Of a DNA stretch of 9,855 nucleotides, positions 4,625 to 9,855 are shown piece after piece. The position numbers were made by a program, and so were the translations under genes. The stretch's first letter is position 1, and every line of letters begins with the position of its first letter. The DNA comes from CAIZIN01 sp964483025 (GTDB lineage Bacteria > Patescibacteriota > Minisyncoccia > Phycocordibacterales > CAIZIN01): contig CAYZZT010000025.1 of NCBI GenBank assembly GCA_964483025.1, positions 1 through 9,855 on the forward strand. The letters run 5' to 3'. A model generated the notes under the pieces. It made no database searches. It was not told where the DNA came from and saw only the letters and a program-made list of their open reading frames with translations.

Positions 4625-4813
4625 ATGAAAACCAATAAATCAGTATCAAAAAGACTTAAGGTGACCAAAAACGGCAAGGTTGTGGGGCGAAAAGCCGGTC
4701 AAAACCACTTTAATGCAAAAGAGAGTCGAAGTAGCCAGCTTTCAAAGAAGCGGGATACTAGCTACGAACACTTTTTTACCAACAAGGCAAAAAGCCGATT
4801 TCTTTCTAAATAA
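4625..4813 (+). CDS. rpmI: 50S ribosomal protein bL35
   Basis: A component of the large ribosomal subunit. The 62-residue basic protein shows the bL35 start KTNKSVSKRLKVTKNGKVV (2-20), then GRKAGQNHF, followed by a Ser/Lys-rich middle and a short C-terminus (NKAKSRFLSK). Length and position between infC and rplT are standard. It begins directly at MKTNKS, lacking the two or three residues often found before KTNKS. No Shine-Dalgarno site precedes it. A 12-codon out-of-frame ORF at 4600-4638 overlaps the start but looks incidental. Confidence 0.92.
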   Translation: MKTNKSVSKRLKVTKNGKVVGRKAGQNHFNAKESRSSQLSKKRDTSYEHFFTNKAKSRFLSK

Positions 4814-4819
4814 ACCACT

Positions 4820-5164
4820 ATGTCACGAGTAAAAAAAGGTGTTAATGCACTAAAAACCAGACGAAATATATTAAAGCAGGTAAAGGGCTATCGTTTTGGA
4901 CGTAGCACAAAAGAAAAACAAGCATATGAGGCAATCTCTCATGCTGGTAGCTATGCTTTTGCTCATCGAAGAGACAAAAAAGGTGAAGCTCGCCGAGTTT
5001 GGAATATCAAAATAAATGCAGCCCTAGAAGCTTTCGGGCTTTCATATAGCAAATTCATCGGTAACCTAAAGAAGAAAAATATTGAAATAAATCGAAAAAT
5101 GCTTTCAGAAATGGCCGCTACTCACCCAGAAACATTTGAGAAGGTGGTTGAAATGTCAAAATAG
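4820..5164 (+). CDS. rplT: 50S ribosomal protein bL20
   Basis: Needed for early assembly of the large subunit and binds 23S rRNA. The 114 residues show the extended basic N-terminus (SRVKKGVNALKTRRNILKQ, about 2-20), the KGYRFGRS segment, the HAGSYAFAHRRDKKGEAR block, and the globular end with INAALEAFGLSYSKFIGNLK (about 66-85) and IEINRKMLSEMA (90-101), all typical of bL20. It follows rpmI after 6 nt, so the two are co-transcribed and probably translationally linked. A strong stem-loop ends the operon. Confidence 0.96.
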   Translation: MSRVKKGVNALKTRRNILKQVKGYRFGRSTKEKQAYEAISHAGSYAFAHRRDKKGEARRVWNIKINAALEAFGLSYSKFIGNLKKKNIEINRKMLSEMAATHPETFEKVVEMSK

Positions 5165-5262
5165 AATTAAGATTTAAGAATTATGAATTAAGAATGAGTG
5201 CCATGCCCTTCGGGCATGGCACTTATTCTTTGTATTTTAAAACTATTCTTAAATCTTAATTC
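5164..5262. terminator. Bidirectional nested terminator between rplT and the LOG gene
   Basis: The inner hairpin has 19-nt arms 5190-5208 and 5212-5230 (AGTGCCATGCCC core, loop TTC, one G-T wobble). An 18-bp perfect outer repeat pairs 5164-5181 (GAATTAAGATTTAAGAAT) with 5245-5262. The outer arms reach into the stop codons of both convergent genes, so each transcript would fold its own 3' end. Confidence 0.75.
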
Positions 5263-5821
5263 CACCCAAAGTCTTGTTCCGAACCACAAGCTCTATCACC
5301 TTCTCCACCAACTTTTTCGGATCTTTATCAAAAACAATATTATTTGTTGGTCGATTTCCTTTTTCAATAATCATTTTAATCACTTCGTCTGCTGACCAAT
5401 CCCCTTCCAAAACCCCAATCGGCTTTCCGTCTTCATATGCAATAGTAAATTCATTGATTGTGCCAATGCGCCCACAACCAACTATCACAGCATCCGCAGA
5501 GCGTGTAAGCATTAAATTTCTTCCAGAAAAACCAAAGCCAGTATAAATTATCAAATCCATATTATTTGTTGGAAGTTTGTATGCGTGGATATGTTCTTCT
5601 TCACTCGAAGCAGGAGAAATACCAATTGAAGTCCCATCGAGTTCTTTTGCACCCATTGTCGTCCAATATGGAAAGCCAGTTGTAGCCCCTGTAAGAAGCA
5701 CACTTTTTTGACGCACTATTTCTCTGCCAAGCTCTTTTGCTCTTTCATAGGCCTCTTTTCCACAATGCGAAGTTTCCGCCGCACCCGATATGCATATCTT
5801 TATTTTGCCTTCCATTTTCAT
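5249..5821 (-). CDS. LOG-family / SLOG-domain Rossmann protein (TIGR00725-like)
   Basis: A 190-residue nucleotide-binding Rossmann protein. It opens with a beta strand and loop (KICISGAAE, 7-15), then VLLTGATTGFPYW (41-53), FGFSGRNLMLTRSADAVIV (96-114) and GCGRIGTINEFTIAYEDGKPIG (115-136). The last resembles the PGGxGTxxE phosphoribohydrolase motif of LOG proteins but lacks the Pro-Gly-Gly, so catalytic activity on cytokinin-type nucleotides cannot be assumed. SLOG-type proteins may instead bind a nucleotide signal. Two ATGs exist, at 5821 and 5815; the first is used here. A TGn-extended TATAAT lies 11 nt upstream. It converges on rplT and is a single-gene unit. Confidence 0.8.
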   Translation of the reverse strand: MKMEGKIKICISGAAETSHCGKEAYERAKELGREIVRQKSVLLTGATTGFPYWTTMGAKELDGTSIGISPASSEEEHIHAYKLPTNNMDLIIYTGFGFSGRNLMLTRSADAVIVGCGRIGTINEFTIAYEDGKPIGVLEGDWSADEVIKMIIEKGNRPTNNIVFDKDPKKLVEKVIELVVRNKTLGGIKI

Positions 5822-5832
5822 ATATGATAATA

Positions 5833-5841
5833 ATTATAACA
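5833..5841 (-). promoter_or_regulatory. Extended -10 promoter of the LOG gene
   Basis: On the minus strand TGT-TATAAT (5841 to 5833) is an extended -10 element ending 11 nt before the ATG. The -35 region is weak, as extended -10 promoters allow. Confidence 0.5.
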
Positions 5842-5860
5842 CGATTATTTGTTTAAAATA

Positions 5861-6004
5861 AAATTCGAAGCACGAAATTCGAAATCCGAAACAAATACTA
5901 AATTCAAAATAATAAATATTAAACAATACATTGAATTCCGTTTTGAATTTAGAATTTTAGATTTTGATATTATTTCGGATTTCGTGCTTCGGATTTCGGA
6001 TTTA
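5861..6004. repeat. MITE-like long palindromic repeat, copy 1
   Basis: About 145 nt with imperfect inverted arms: the left arm carries TTCGAAGCACGAAATTCGAA and the right arm its near reverse complement (TTTCGTGCTTCGGATTTCGG, about 5980-5999). The AT-rich centre contains AATAAATATTAAACAATACA and CATTGAATT. The arms, order and centre match a second element at 7974-8118. It encodes no protein. No clear target-site duplication is seen. Confidence 0.7.
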
Positions 6005-6010
6005 GTTCAA

Positions 6011-6154
6011 GTCTGCGTTAGTCTGTTGAAATTGGGATGGGACCCAATTTCAAAGACGGAGCACGGCGGTGCGAGTCGGGGTCGAGAGATTTTTCTCCAG
6101 AAAAATACTCGTGACTGCAGTCAGCGTAAGTCTGCGGGGGCAGTACTCTGCCCC
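6011..6154 (+). repeat. Modular hairpin cluster (includes copy 2)
   Basis: Three hairpins lie in series. First, TTGAAATTGGG (6026-6036) with CCCAATTTCAA (6043-6053). Second, ATTTTTCT (6089-6096) with AGAAAAAT (6099-6106), framed by GGTCGAG (6080-6086) and CTCGTGAC (6108-6115), which pair with each other. Third, GGGGCAG (6137-6143) with CTGCCCC (6148-6154). The linkers are GC-rich. The third hairpin abuts the stop of the minus-strand metallo-hydrolase gene and may act as its 3' stem-loop. No gene is supported here. Confidence 0.6.
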
Positions 6155-6155
6155 A

Positions 6156-7520
6156 CTACATGTCGAGAGTAACCTCCTCATCTTGCTCTGGATGATATGC
6201 TTCCACCCCCGTATTGTCTTTTATTTTTTGCACCAAGAAAAGTGAGGCCTTTGGCTCTCCCATCACCACAAAAACTTTTTTCAAGGTCCTAGCACTGGTC
6301 TCCACAAATTCTACTAAATGGTCTGAATCTTTATGTGAAGAATACCCTGTTACAGTAACAATATTTGCTTTAACTTTAATTTCTTCATTTCCTATTTGTA
6401 CATATTTTGCACCTTCTGCAATTTTTCTTCCCAAAGTACCGACAGACTGATATCCAATAAATAAAATGGAGTTATTTACTCCCCCGAGATATTTCTTTTC
6501 ATGTCTTATTATTCTTCCCCCATTCGACATTCCACTTCCTGCAATAATTATTTTTGGATTTGGAGGATGATCTAAATTTAATGAAGCATCACCATCTTCT
6601 ACTATATGAAGTTCTGGAAAATTAAAAATATCATCACCTCCGGCAATCTGTTTTTTAGCTTCCTCATTAAAATTTTCTGTCATTCTTTTATATATTTCTG
6701 TAACTTTTATACCGAGTGGTGAATCTAAATATATTGGAGTTTTCTTTATTTTCTTTTCAATCAATAAGTCATTTAGCTCATGAAGTAATACTTGAGTTTT
6801 TTCAAGAGAAAAAGCGGGAATTAAAAGTACTCCACCTTTTGCAACACTATTATTTATTGCTTCTGCCAACATTTCCCTTCTCTCATTTATATCCTCGTGA
6901 TTTCTATCACCATAAACACTTTCCATCACAAGATATGTGGCGTCTTCTAAGGCTTCGGTATCTTTTAAAAGTGGTGTGGGTGTGTTGCCTAAATCCCCAG
7001 TAAATACAAGCTTTTTTCCATTTCTCCTAAATTCAATCATTACGGCCCCAAGAATATGGCCGGGATCTTTAAAATATACCTGTATGGAATCCCCGATGGG
7101 AGTAACATTGTGATATGAAATCATTTTCCATTGATCAAGGGCTTGGCGTATATCTTCTTCATTATAAAAAGGAGTGACACCATCTTCTAATGCTTGTTTA
7201 TTTAAAATTATAAGAGCATCAGCAAGCATCACTTCAGCAAGGGCCTTTGTTTCAGGGGTAGAATATATAACACCTTTGAAACCATCGTGAACTAACTTTG
7301 GTACTCTTCCTATATGATCTATATGTGCGTGAGTTATAAAAAGAATATCAACATCACTTGGGTCATAAACAAAAGGTTTTCTGTTTTCCTCATTGTCGAG
7401 CCTTGTCCCCTGCACAAGACCACAATCAACAAGGATTTTTAATTTCCCTGTCTCAAGCAAAAAGTTTGCACCTGTTACTGTGCCAACACCTCCATAAAAA
7501 TGTAATTTAATTCCTGTCAT
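6156..7520 (-). CDS. Beta-CASP metallo-beta-lactamase-fold RNA hydrolase (CPSF73-like), motif-C His replaced
   Basis: Probably an RNA endo/exonuclease in RNA processing or decay. MBL domain: GGVGTVTGANF (10-20), THAHIDH (63-69, metal site), GHILGA with H155, and FTGDLG with D176. Beta-CASP part: ESVYGDR with E200 (motif A), PAFSLEKTQVLL (235-246), SGMSNGGRI (329-337), and GYSSHKDSDH with H396 (motif B). The usual C-terminal HGE motif, whose histidine binds the second metal in CPSF73-type enzymes, reads VVMGEP: M420 stands in its place (codon 6261-6263). The 454-residue length is normal. I chose ATG 7520, which starts at MTGIKLHFYGG, over the in-frame TTG at 7562. It overlaps the preceding membrane-protein gene by 14 nt, suggesting coupled translation. 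Confidence 0.9.
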   Translation of the reverse strand: MTGIKLHFYGGVGTVTGANFLLETGKLKILVDCGLVQGTRLDNEENRKPFVYDPSDVDILFITHAHIDHIGRVPKLVHDGFKGVIYSTPETKALAEVMLADALIILNKQALEDGVTPFYNEEDIRQALDQWKMISYHNVTPIGDSIQVYFKDPGHILGAVMIEFRRNGKKLVFTGDLGNTPTPLLKDTEALEDATYLVMESVYGDRNHEDINERREMLAEAINNSVAKGGVLLIPAFSLEKTQVLLHELNDLLIEKKIKKTPIYLDSPLGIKVTEIYKRMTENFNEEAKKQIAGGDDIFNFPELHIVEDGDASLNLDHPPNPKIIIAGSGMSNGGRIIRHEKKYLGGVNNSILFIGYQSVGTLGRKIAEGAKYVQIGNEEIKVKANIVTVTGYSSHKDSDHLVEFVETSARTLKKVFVVMGEPKASLFLVQKIKDNTGVEAYHPEQDEEVTLDM

Positions 7521-7926
7521 TATCTTGTTGTCTAAAGTTTCTTGCAAAATACCAACTCGCAATCAGCCCCCCTATAATATCATCAAAAAGGTCTTTTATA
7601 CTATCTATTCTATCAAATAATGAAGATGAAATTATTCCAAATTTTAGCTCAAATACTTCCCATAAAAATCCTACAATAAAAGCAATTAGTACTGAGATTA
7701 TATAAATTTTTTTTGAATTACTTAAAAAAAGTTTTCTAAAAGGAGAAAAATATATTATACAAAGTCCTATTGAGGAAACAAGTGCTCCACCCATAATATG
7801 CATTGGTATATCTACCCATTTATGAGTCCAGTAAAAATAAAATTTTAATGCAACAAGATTACAAAATGCAACAAAAATTGCAAAGAACATTAACTTTAGA
7901 AGAACATTTTTCCGAGTTGTTTCCAT
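7507..7926 (-). CDS. Four-helix integral membrane protein, VanZ/DUF2238 (YjdF)-like pattern
   Basis: 139 residues from the ATG at 7926. Likely membrane helices are at about 9-29, 42-61, 73-93 and 113-129. Polar residues recur at helix ends: WVDIPMHIMGG (37-47, D39 and H43), FLWEVFE (87-93, W89, E90, E93) and DSIKDLFDDIIGG (108-120). A conserved Asp/His, a WExxE and an Asp-rich DxxxDxxxD are what I recall of VanZ-like and DUF2238 membrane proteins. Family membership is moderate confidence and function is unknown. An in-frame GTG at 7962 would add 12 residues before the first helix, but the ATG sits 7 nt after TACAAT and is preferred. It heads a two-gene operon with the metallo-hydrolase. Confidence 0.78.
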   Translation of the reverse strand: METTRKNVLLKLMFFAIFVAFCNLVALKFYFYWTHKWVDIPMHIMGGALVSSIGLCIIYFSPFRKLFLSNSKKIYIISVLIAFIVGFLWEVFELKFGIISSSLFDRIDSIKDLFDDIIGGLIASWYFARNFRQQDNDRN

Positions 7927-7933
7927 TGAAATA

Positions 7934-7939
7934 ATTGTA
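7934..7939 (-). promoter_or_regulatory. -10 box of the membrane protein / metallo-hydrolase operon
   Basis: TACAAT on the minus strand ends 7 nt before the ATG at 7926. No Shine-Dalgarno site is present and the -35 is poor. The hairpin GAAAATCC/GGATTTTC (7948-7955, 7963-7970) overlaps the spacer and -35 area. Confidence 0.4.
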
Positions 7940-7973
7940 ACACAAATGAAAATCCTAGGCACGGATTTTCATA

Positions 7974-8118
7974 AGCACGAAATTCGAAGTACGAAATTCG
8001 AAACAAATTCAAATGACAAAAATAATAAATTAAAAATATAATTCATTGAATTTGTTTAATGCCTTAAATATTTGAATTTAGAATTTGTTTCGGATTTCGG
8101 ATTTCGTGCTTCGAATTT
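7974..8118. repeat. MITE-like long palindromic repeat, copy 2
   Basis: Same layout as 5861-6004. The left arm AGCACGAAATTCGAAG repeats as ACGAAATTCGAAACAAATTC, the AT-rich centre holds AATAATAAATTAAAAATA and CATTGAATT, and the right arm TTTCGGATTTCGTGCTTCGAA runs to about 8116. It lies between the operon promoter region and the candidate small RNA. Confidence 0.7.
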
Positions 8119-8136
8119 AAGTTTTTTTGCTTGCAC

Positions 8137-8157
8137 AAAAAAACTTCCCGAGGGAAG
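8137..8157 (-). terminator. Intrinsic terminator of the candidate small RNA
   Basis: On the minus strand CTTCC (8157-8153) pairs with GGAAG (8148-8144) around a CTCG loop, followed by seven T (8143-8137). Beyond it a second hairpin pairs the T run with AAAAAAACTT-type sequence at about 8119-8146. Confidence 0.65.
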
Positions 8158-8318
8158 CATTTTTGATGGGGAGCGTGAGAATATTCTCCTTGGAATAAAA
8201 ACCCAAGTGGGTGTCCGCAGTTAAATTCATCGGATTACACCTAAGTGCATTCAACCAGAATTCAAAGATATAAGACTCCCTGAGAATGTTTAATCGGAGA
8301 ATATTCTCAAACTCCTTA
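8137..8318 (-). ncRNA. Candidate 6S-like small RNA, about 180 nt
   Basis: The stretch has no convincing protein but behaves like an RNA gene on the minus strand. A TTGCTC-N16-TATAAT promoter lies just upstream and an intrinsic terminator ends it. The ends pair: 8315-8296 with 8189-8170, namely GGAG/CTCC plus a 13-bp GAGAATATTCTCC helix with a 3-nt internal loop between them. Inside is a wide, mostly unpaired region whose 3' side holds a small ACCC-ACTT-GGGT hairpin. An apical arm pairs TTGAATT with AATTTAA and TGCAC with GTGTA. A ~180-nt rod with closing stem, large bubble, 3'-side hairpin and apical stem is the plan of 6S RNA, which binds housekeeping RNA polymerase. Identity rests on architecture only; SRP and RNase P signatures are absent. 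Confidence 0.55.
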
Positions 8319-8324
8319 CTCTTA

Positions 8325-8352
8325 ATTATATACCCCCGCAAAACTCGAGCAA
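8325..8352 (-). promoter_or_regulatory. Promoter of the candidate small RNA
   Basis: Minus-strand TTGCTC (8352 to 8347), a 16-nt spacer and TATAAT (8330 to 8325). Predicted transcription start is near 8318. Confidence 0.6.
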
Positions 8353-8407
8353 CTTGTTATTTACATAAAAATGTTATGGGATTAGTTTGTAGATTGTAGA
8401 TTAGTTT

Positions 8408-8517
8408 GTAGTGCGTAGTGAGTAGTGGGTAGTTAAATATAAGAATACAAAAACCCAGAATTTTCCGAAGGAAAATTCTGGGTTTTCTACTCACTACTCA
8501 CTACCAACTACTCACTG
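8408..8517. terminator. Terminator stem-loop after ndk, within a larger imperfect inverted repeat
   Basis: Perfect 17-bp arms at 8450-8466 and 8470-8486 (AAAACCCAGAATTTTCC, loop GAA) end in T on both strands, so the hairpin can terminate ndk on the minus strand. Around it, GTAGTGAGTAGT-type sequence (8408-8435) pairs imperfectly with CTACTCACTACTCACT-type sequence (8487-8517), reaching to the ndk stop. Confidence 0.7.
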
Positions 8518-8519
8518 TA

Positions 8520-9128
8520 TTATTCGAGTATTCCATCTAAATTCACATCATAAAGAATCTGCTCCTGAACAAGTCGATAATTAATTATTTCATCATCATT
8601 AAACCAGTGCTTAATCTCTCTCTCTGCTTCCTCGACAGTCCCGGTGGCATGAATCAAGTTTCGAACAGCACGGCCATCTGTATCTGACATTTGGTATGAA
8701 TCCAAAACATAATCCCCACGAATTGTTCCAACATCTGAAGACAATGGCTCTGTGCCTCCAACAATTTTACGGACAATTGAAACAGAATGCGCCCCTTGCC
8801 ATATCATCGCTATTGCAGGACCAGATGTAAAATATGTTTTAAGTTTTTCTAGCAAAATTCTAGTCACCTCCAAAGGATCTTCTGTTGGTGGAGTGAGACC
8901 TTTCTTTTTATAATTTGCAATAGTTTTTTCACCCGTAATTCTCCTCCATTCAGGATCTAGTGTATAATGAGCCTCAACAAATTCTTCTGTTGGCACAAGC
9001 ATCTTTAAAGCAACGAGCTTTAGCCCTGCCCTTTCAAACCTTTTTATAATTTCCCCAATAAGCGAACGCTGTACTCCATCTGGCTTAATGACAACCAGAG
9101 TTTTTTCATCTTTAAAATGTGTAGTCAT
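8520..9128 (-). CDS. ndk: Nucleoside diphosphate kinase, enlarged (202 aa)
   Basis: Balances NTP pools by passing phosphate through a histidine. The N-terminus TLVVIKPDGVQRSLIGEIIKRFERAGLKLVALKM (10-43) is unmistakable. FTSGPAIAMIWQGAHSVSIVRKIVGGTEP (100-128), GTIRGDY (134-140) and RAVRNLIHATGTVEEAEREI (153-172) follow, with H160 as the phosphate-carrying histidine. Typical enzymes are about 130-150 residues. This one has about 30 extra residues between the LDPEWRR segment and FTSGP (about 57-99), about 10 extra before the active site (LDSYQMSDTDG), and a longer C-terminal end (to 202). The usual NxIHGSDS active-site tail is changed to NLIHATGT. The ATG lies 6 nt after TAATAT, without a Shine-Dalgarno site. 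Confidence 0.93.
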   Translation of the reverse strand: MTTHFKDEKTLVVIKPDGVQRSLIGEIIKRFERAGLKLVALKMLVPTEEFVEAHYTLDPEWRRITGEKTIANYKKKGLTPPTEDPLEVTRILLEKLKTYFTSGPAIAMIWQGAHSVSIVRKIVGGTEPLSSDVGTIRGDYVLDSYQMSDTDGRAVRNLIHATGTVEEAEREIKHWFNDDEIINYRLVQEQILYDVNLDGILE

Positions 9129-9134
9129 TGCGAT

Positions 9135-9163
9135 ATATTAGCATCCTTTTTATAAAAAATAAA
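9135..9163 (-). promoter_or_regulatory. Promoter of ndk
   Basis: Minus-strand TTTATT (9163 to 9158), a 17-nt spacer and TAATAT (9140 to 9135). Six nt separate the -10 box from the ATG. Confidence 0.5.
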
Positions 9164-9195
9164 CAGTAGAAAAAGATACAAATTTCAAGAATAAT

Positions 9196-9221
9196 CAATA
9201 GCATTGTCTATAATACTATTG
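9196..9221. promoter_or_regulatory. Two palindromic operator-like sites at the 3' end of the TrpR-like gene
   Basis: CAATAGCATTG (9196-9206) and TAATACTATTG (9211-9221) are near matches to the palindrome CAATACTATTG found upstream of the same gene. Their centres are 15 nt apart. Confidence 0.4.
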
Positions 9222-9629
9222 ATCAATGTTGTGTATATATCTCCAACCGCTACCACTGGGACGAGGTGGTGCAATCTTATATATAAATACAAGTATATCT
9301 CTGAGAAATTTCTTCCTAGCTTTTTTATCAACAAATAGATTTTCAATAAAATCAAAATGTTTCTCTCTTAGCATTTTTGAAATTCTAGTCAGTGTTGCCG
9401 GGCTCACATTTAATGCCTTCCAGATAGCATATTGTGACAACCCTTCTTTCAACATGATTATAATAGCCAACCTTTTGGCCAACATTACCTTTTCAGATTG
9501 AGTAAAAAGTTCATCAATAAAATCTAGACTTTTCTTCTTACTATCTAAACACATCAAAGAGGATACAAATTGACTATTTATTTTTGAATATATTTCCTTA
9601 TTTATTTTATTTTTAGATACACGTACCAT
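9216..9629 (-). CDS. TrpR-like helix-turn-helix regulator (YerC/YecD type)
   Basis: A DNA-binding protein of the Trp-repressor superfamily. From the ATG at 9629 it has 137 residues. The core DELFTQSEKVMLAKRLAIIIMLKEGLSQYAIWKALNVS (about 39-76), followed by PATLTRISKML (77-87), is the helical region with the helix-turn-helix at about 64-87 seen in YerC/YecD proteins. An N-terminal helix (NKINKEIYSKINSQF) would serve dimerisation. The C-terminal extension (90-137) includes a hydrophobic helix (FLRDILVFIYKI) and a Pro/Gly tail (PPRPSGSGWR) and is longer than in minimal members. A GTG at 9641 would add four residues. Palindromic CAATACTATTG sites lie on both sides of the gene, suggesting autoregulation. 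The ligand is unknown; no trp genes are nearby. Confidence 0.85.
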   Translation of the reverse strand: MVRVSKNKINKEIYSKINSQFVSSLMCLDSKKKSLDFIDELFTQSEKVMLAKRLAIIIMLKEGLSQYAIWKALNVSPATLTRISKMLREKHFDFIENLFVDKKARKKFLRDILVFIYKIAPPRPSGSGWRYIHNIDQ

Positions 9630-9671
9630 AACATAAGACACTTTTTATGATACATATAAAAAATAAAATTT

Positions 9672-9711
9672 AATAGTATCATAGACAATACTATTGAAAA
9701 AATATACTATT
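9672..9711. promoter_or_regulatory. Operator-like repeats upstream of the TrpR-like gene
   Basis: AATAGTAT (9672-9679, inverted), ATACTATT (9688-9695) and ATACTATT (9704-9711) start at exact 16-nt intervals. The middle one lies in the 11-nt palindrome CAATACTATTG (9686-9696). The cluster is 43-82 nt upstream of the ATG, where a promoter is expected. Confidence 0.5.
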
Positions 9712-9772
9712 TCAGCTTGTAATATATGTATATATTAGCATTTCTAGCACCTAAAAATTGCCTTTAGCTCGA

Positions 9773-9783
9773 CAATACTATTG
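9773..9783. promoter_or_regulatory. Distal CAATACTATTG palindrome
   Basis: A second exact copy of the 11-nt palindrome, 87 nt from the one at 9686. Between them and on to 9855 I see no gene start. A GTGACATTT direct repeat occurs at 9809-9817 and 9825-9833, again 16 nt apart. Confidence 0.4.
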
Positions 9784-9855
9784 AGAATATTCCATATTAT
9801 TGAGTTAAGTGACATTTTGTGTTGGTGACATTTAGAAAAGAGCAAGTATTAGCTT

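Noticed and set aside
4600..4638. 12-codon ORF overlapping the rpmI start as a leader peptide
   Set aside because: Too short, no repeated regulatory codons, no attenuator structure nearby; probably chance.
5190..5230. UUCG tetraloop in the rplT terminator
   Set aside because: Base-by-base pairing gives a TTC loop closed by C-G with four G-C pairs, not a C(UUCG)G tetraloop.
8117..8341. Minus-strand 74-codon frame over the candidate small RNA
   Set aside because: It would start at the promoter's -10 region and read through the terminator; the long paired ends fit an RNA gene, not a protein.

Overview
The window looks like part of a Patescibacteria (Candidate Phyla Radiation) genome, probably of the Parcubacteria group. 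This is an inference from several traits: strong AT bias, small genes, almost no Shine-Dalgarno sites, promoters lying directly on start codons, divergent but recognisable housekeeping proteins, and intergenic gaps packed with hairpins. TGA is used as a normal stop (SET gene), which argues against the recoded Gracilibacteria/Absconditabacteria.

Layout. 1-107 is the 3' end of tmRNA (ssrA), followed by its terminator and a long accessory stretch (110-1250). That stretch holds copies of the tmRNA 3' end, hairpin elements, an 80-bp direct repeat and one small membrane-anchored protein. 1259-1878 has two small convergent membrane proteins sharing a terminator. 1960-2386 is a gene-free hairpin cluster. 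A SET-domain protein (-) and a small conserved-looking protein (+) diverge from a REP-like doublet (2387-3235). 3290-3525 is gene-free but structured, and is followed by a GC-richer orphan ORF. 4048-5164 is the translation operon infC-rpmI-rplT. Convergent to it is a LOG/SLOG Rossmann protein (5249-5821). After a MITE-like palindrome and another hairpin cluster come a beta-CASP RNA metallo-hydrolase and an overlapping 4-TM membrane protein, both on the minus strand. A second copy of the palindrome precedes a candidate 6S-like small RNA (about 8137-8318, minus). Nucleoside diphosphate kinase and a TrpR-like (YerC/YecD-type) regulator flanked by putative operators close the window.

Functional picture. 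The core theme is translation and RNA metabolism: trans-translation RNA, IF3, bL35, bL20, a beta-CASP nuclease, a possible RNA-polymerase-binding RNA, and NTP supply by Ndk. The accessory part is mainly the intergenic DNA. I found no CRISPR array, transposase, integrase, toxin-antitoxin pair or defence operon. The most unusual signals are a modular hairpin element whose flanks are conserved while the hairpin changes, an inverted tmRNA-3'-end copy split by a hairpin, the 6S-like RNA, promoters consistent with leaderless initiation, and a missing motif-C histidine in the beta-CASP enzyme.
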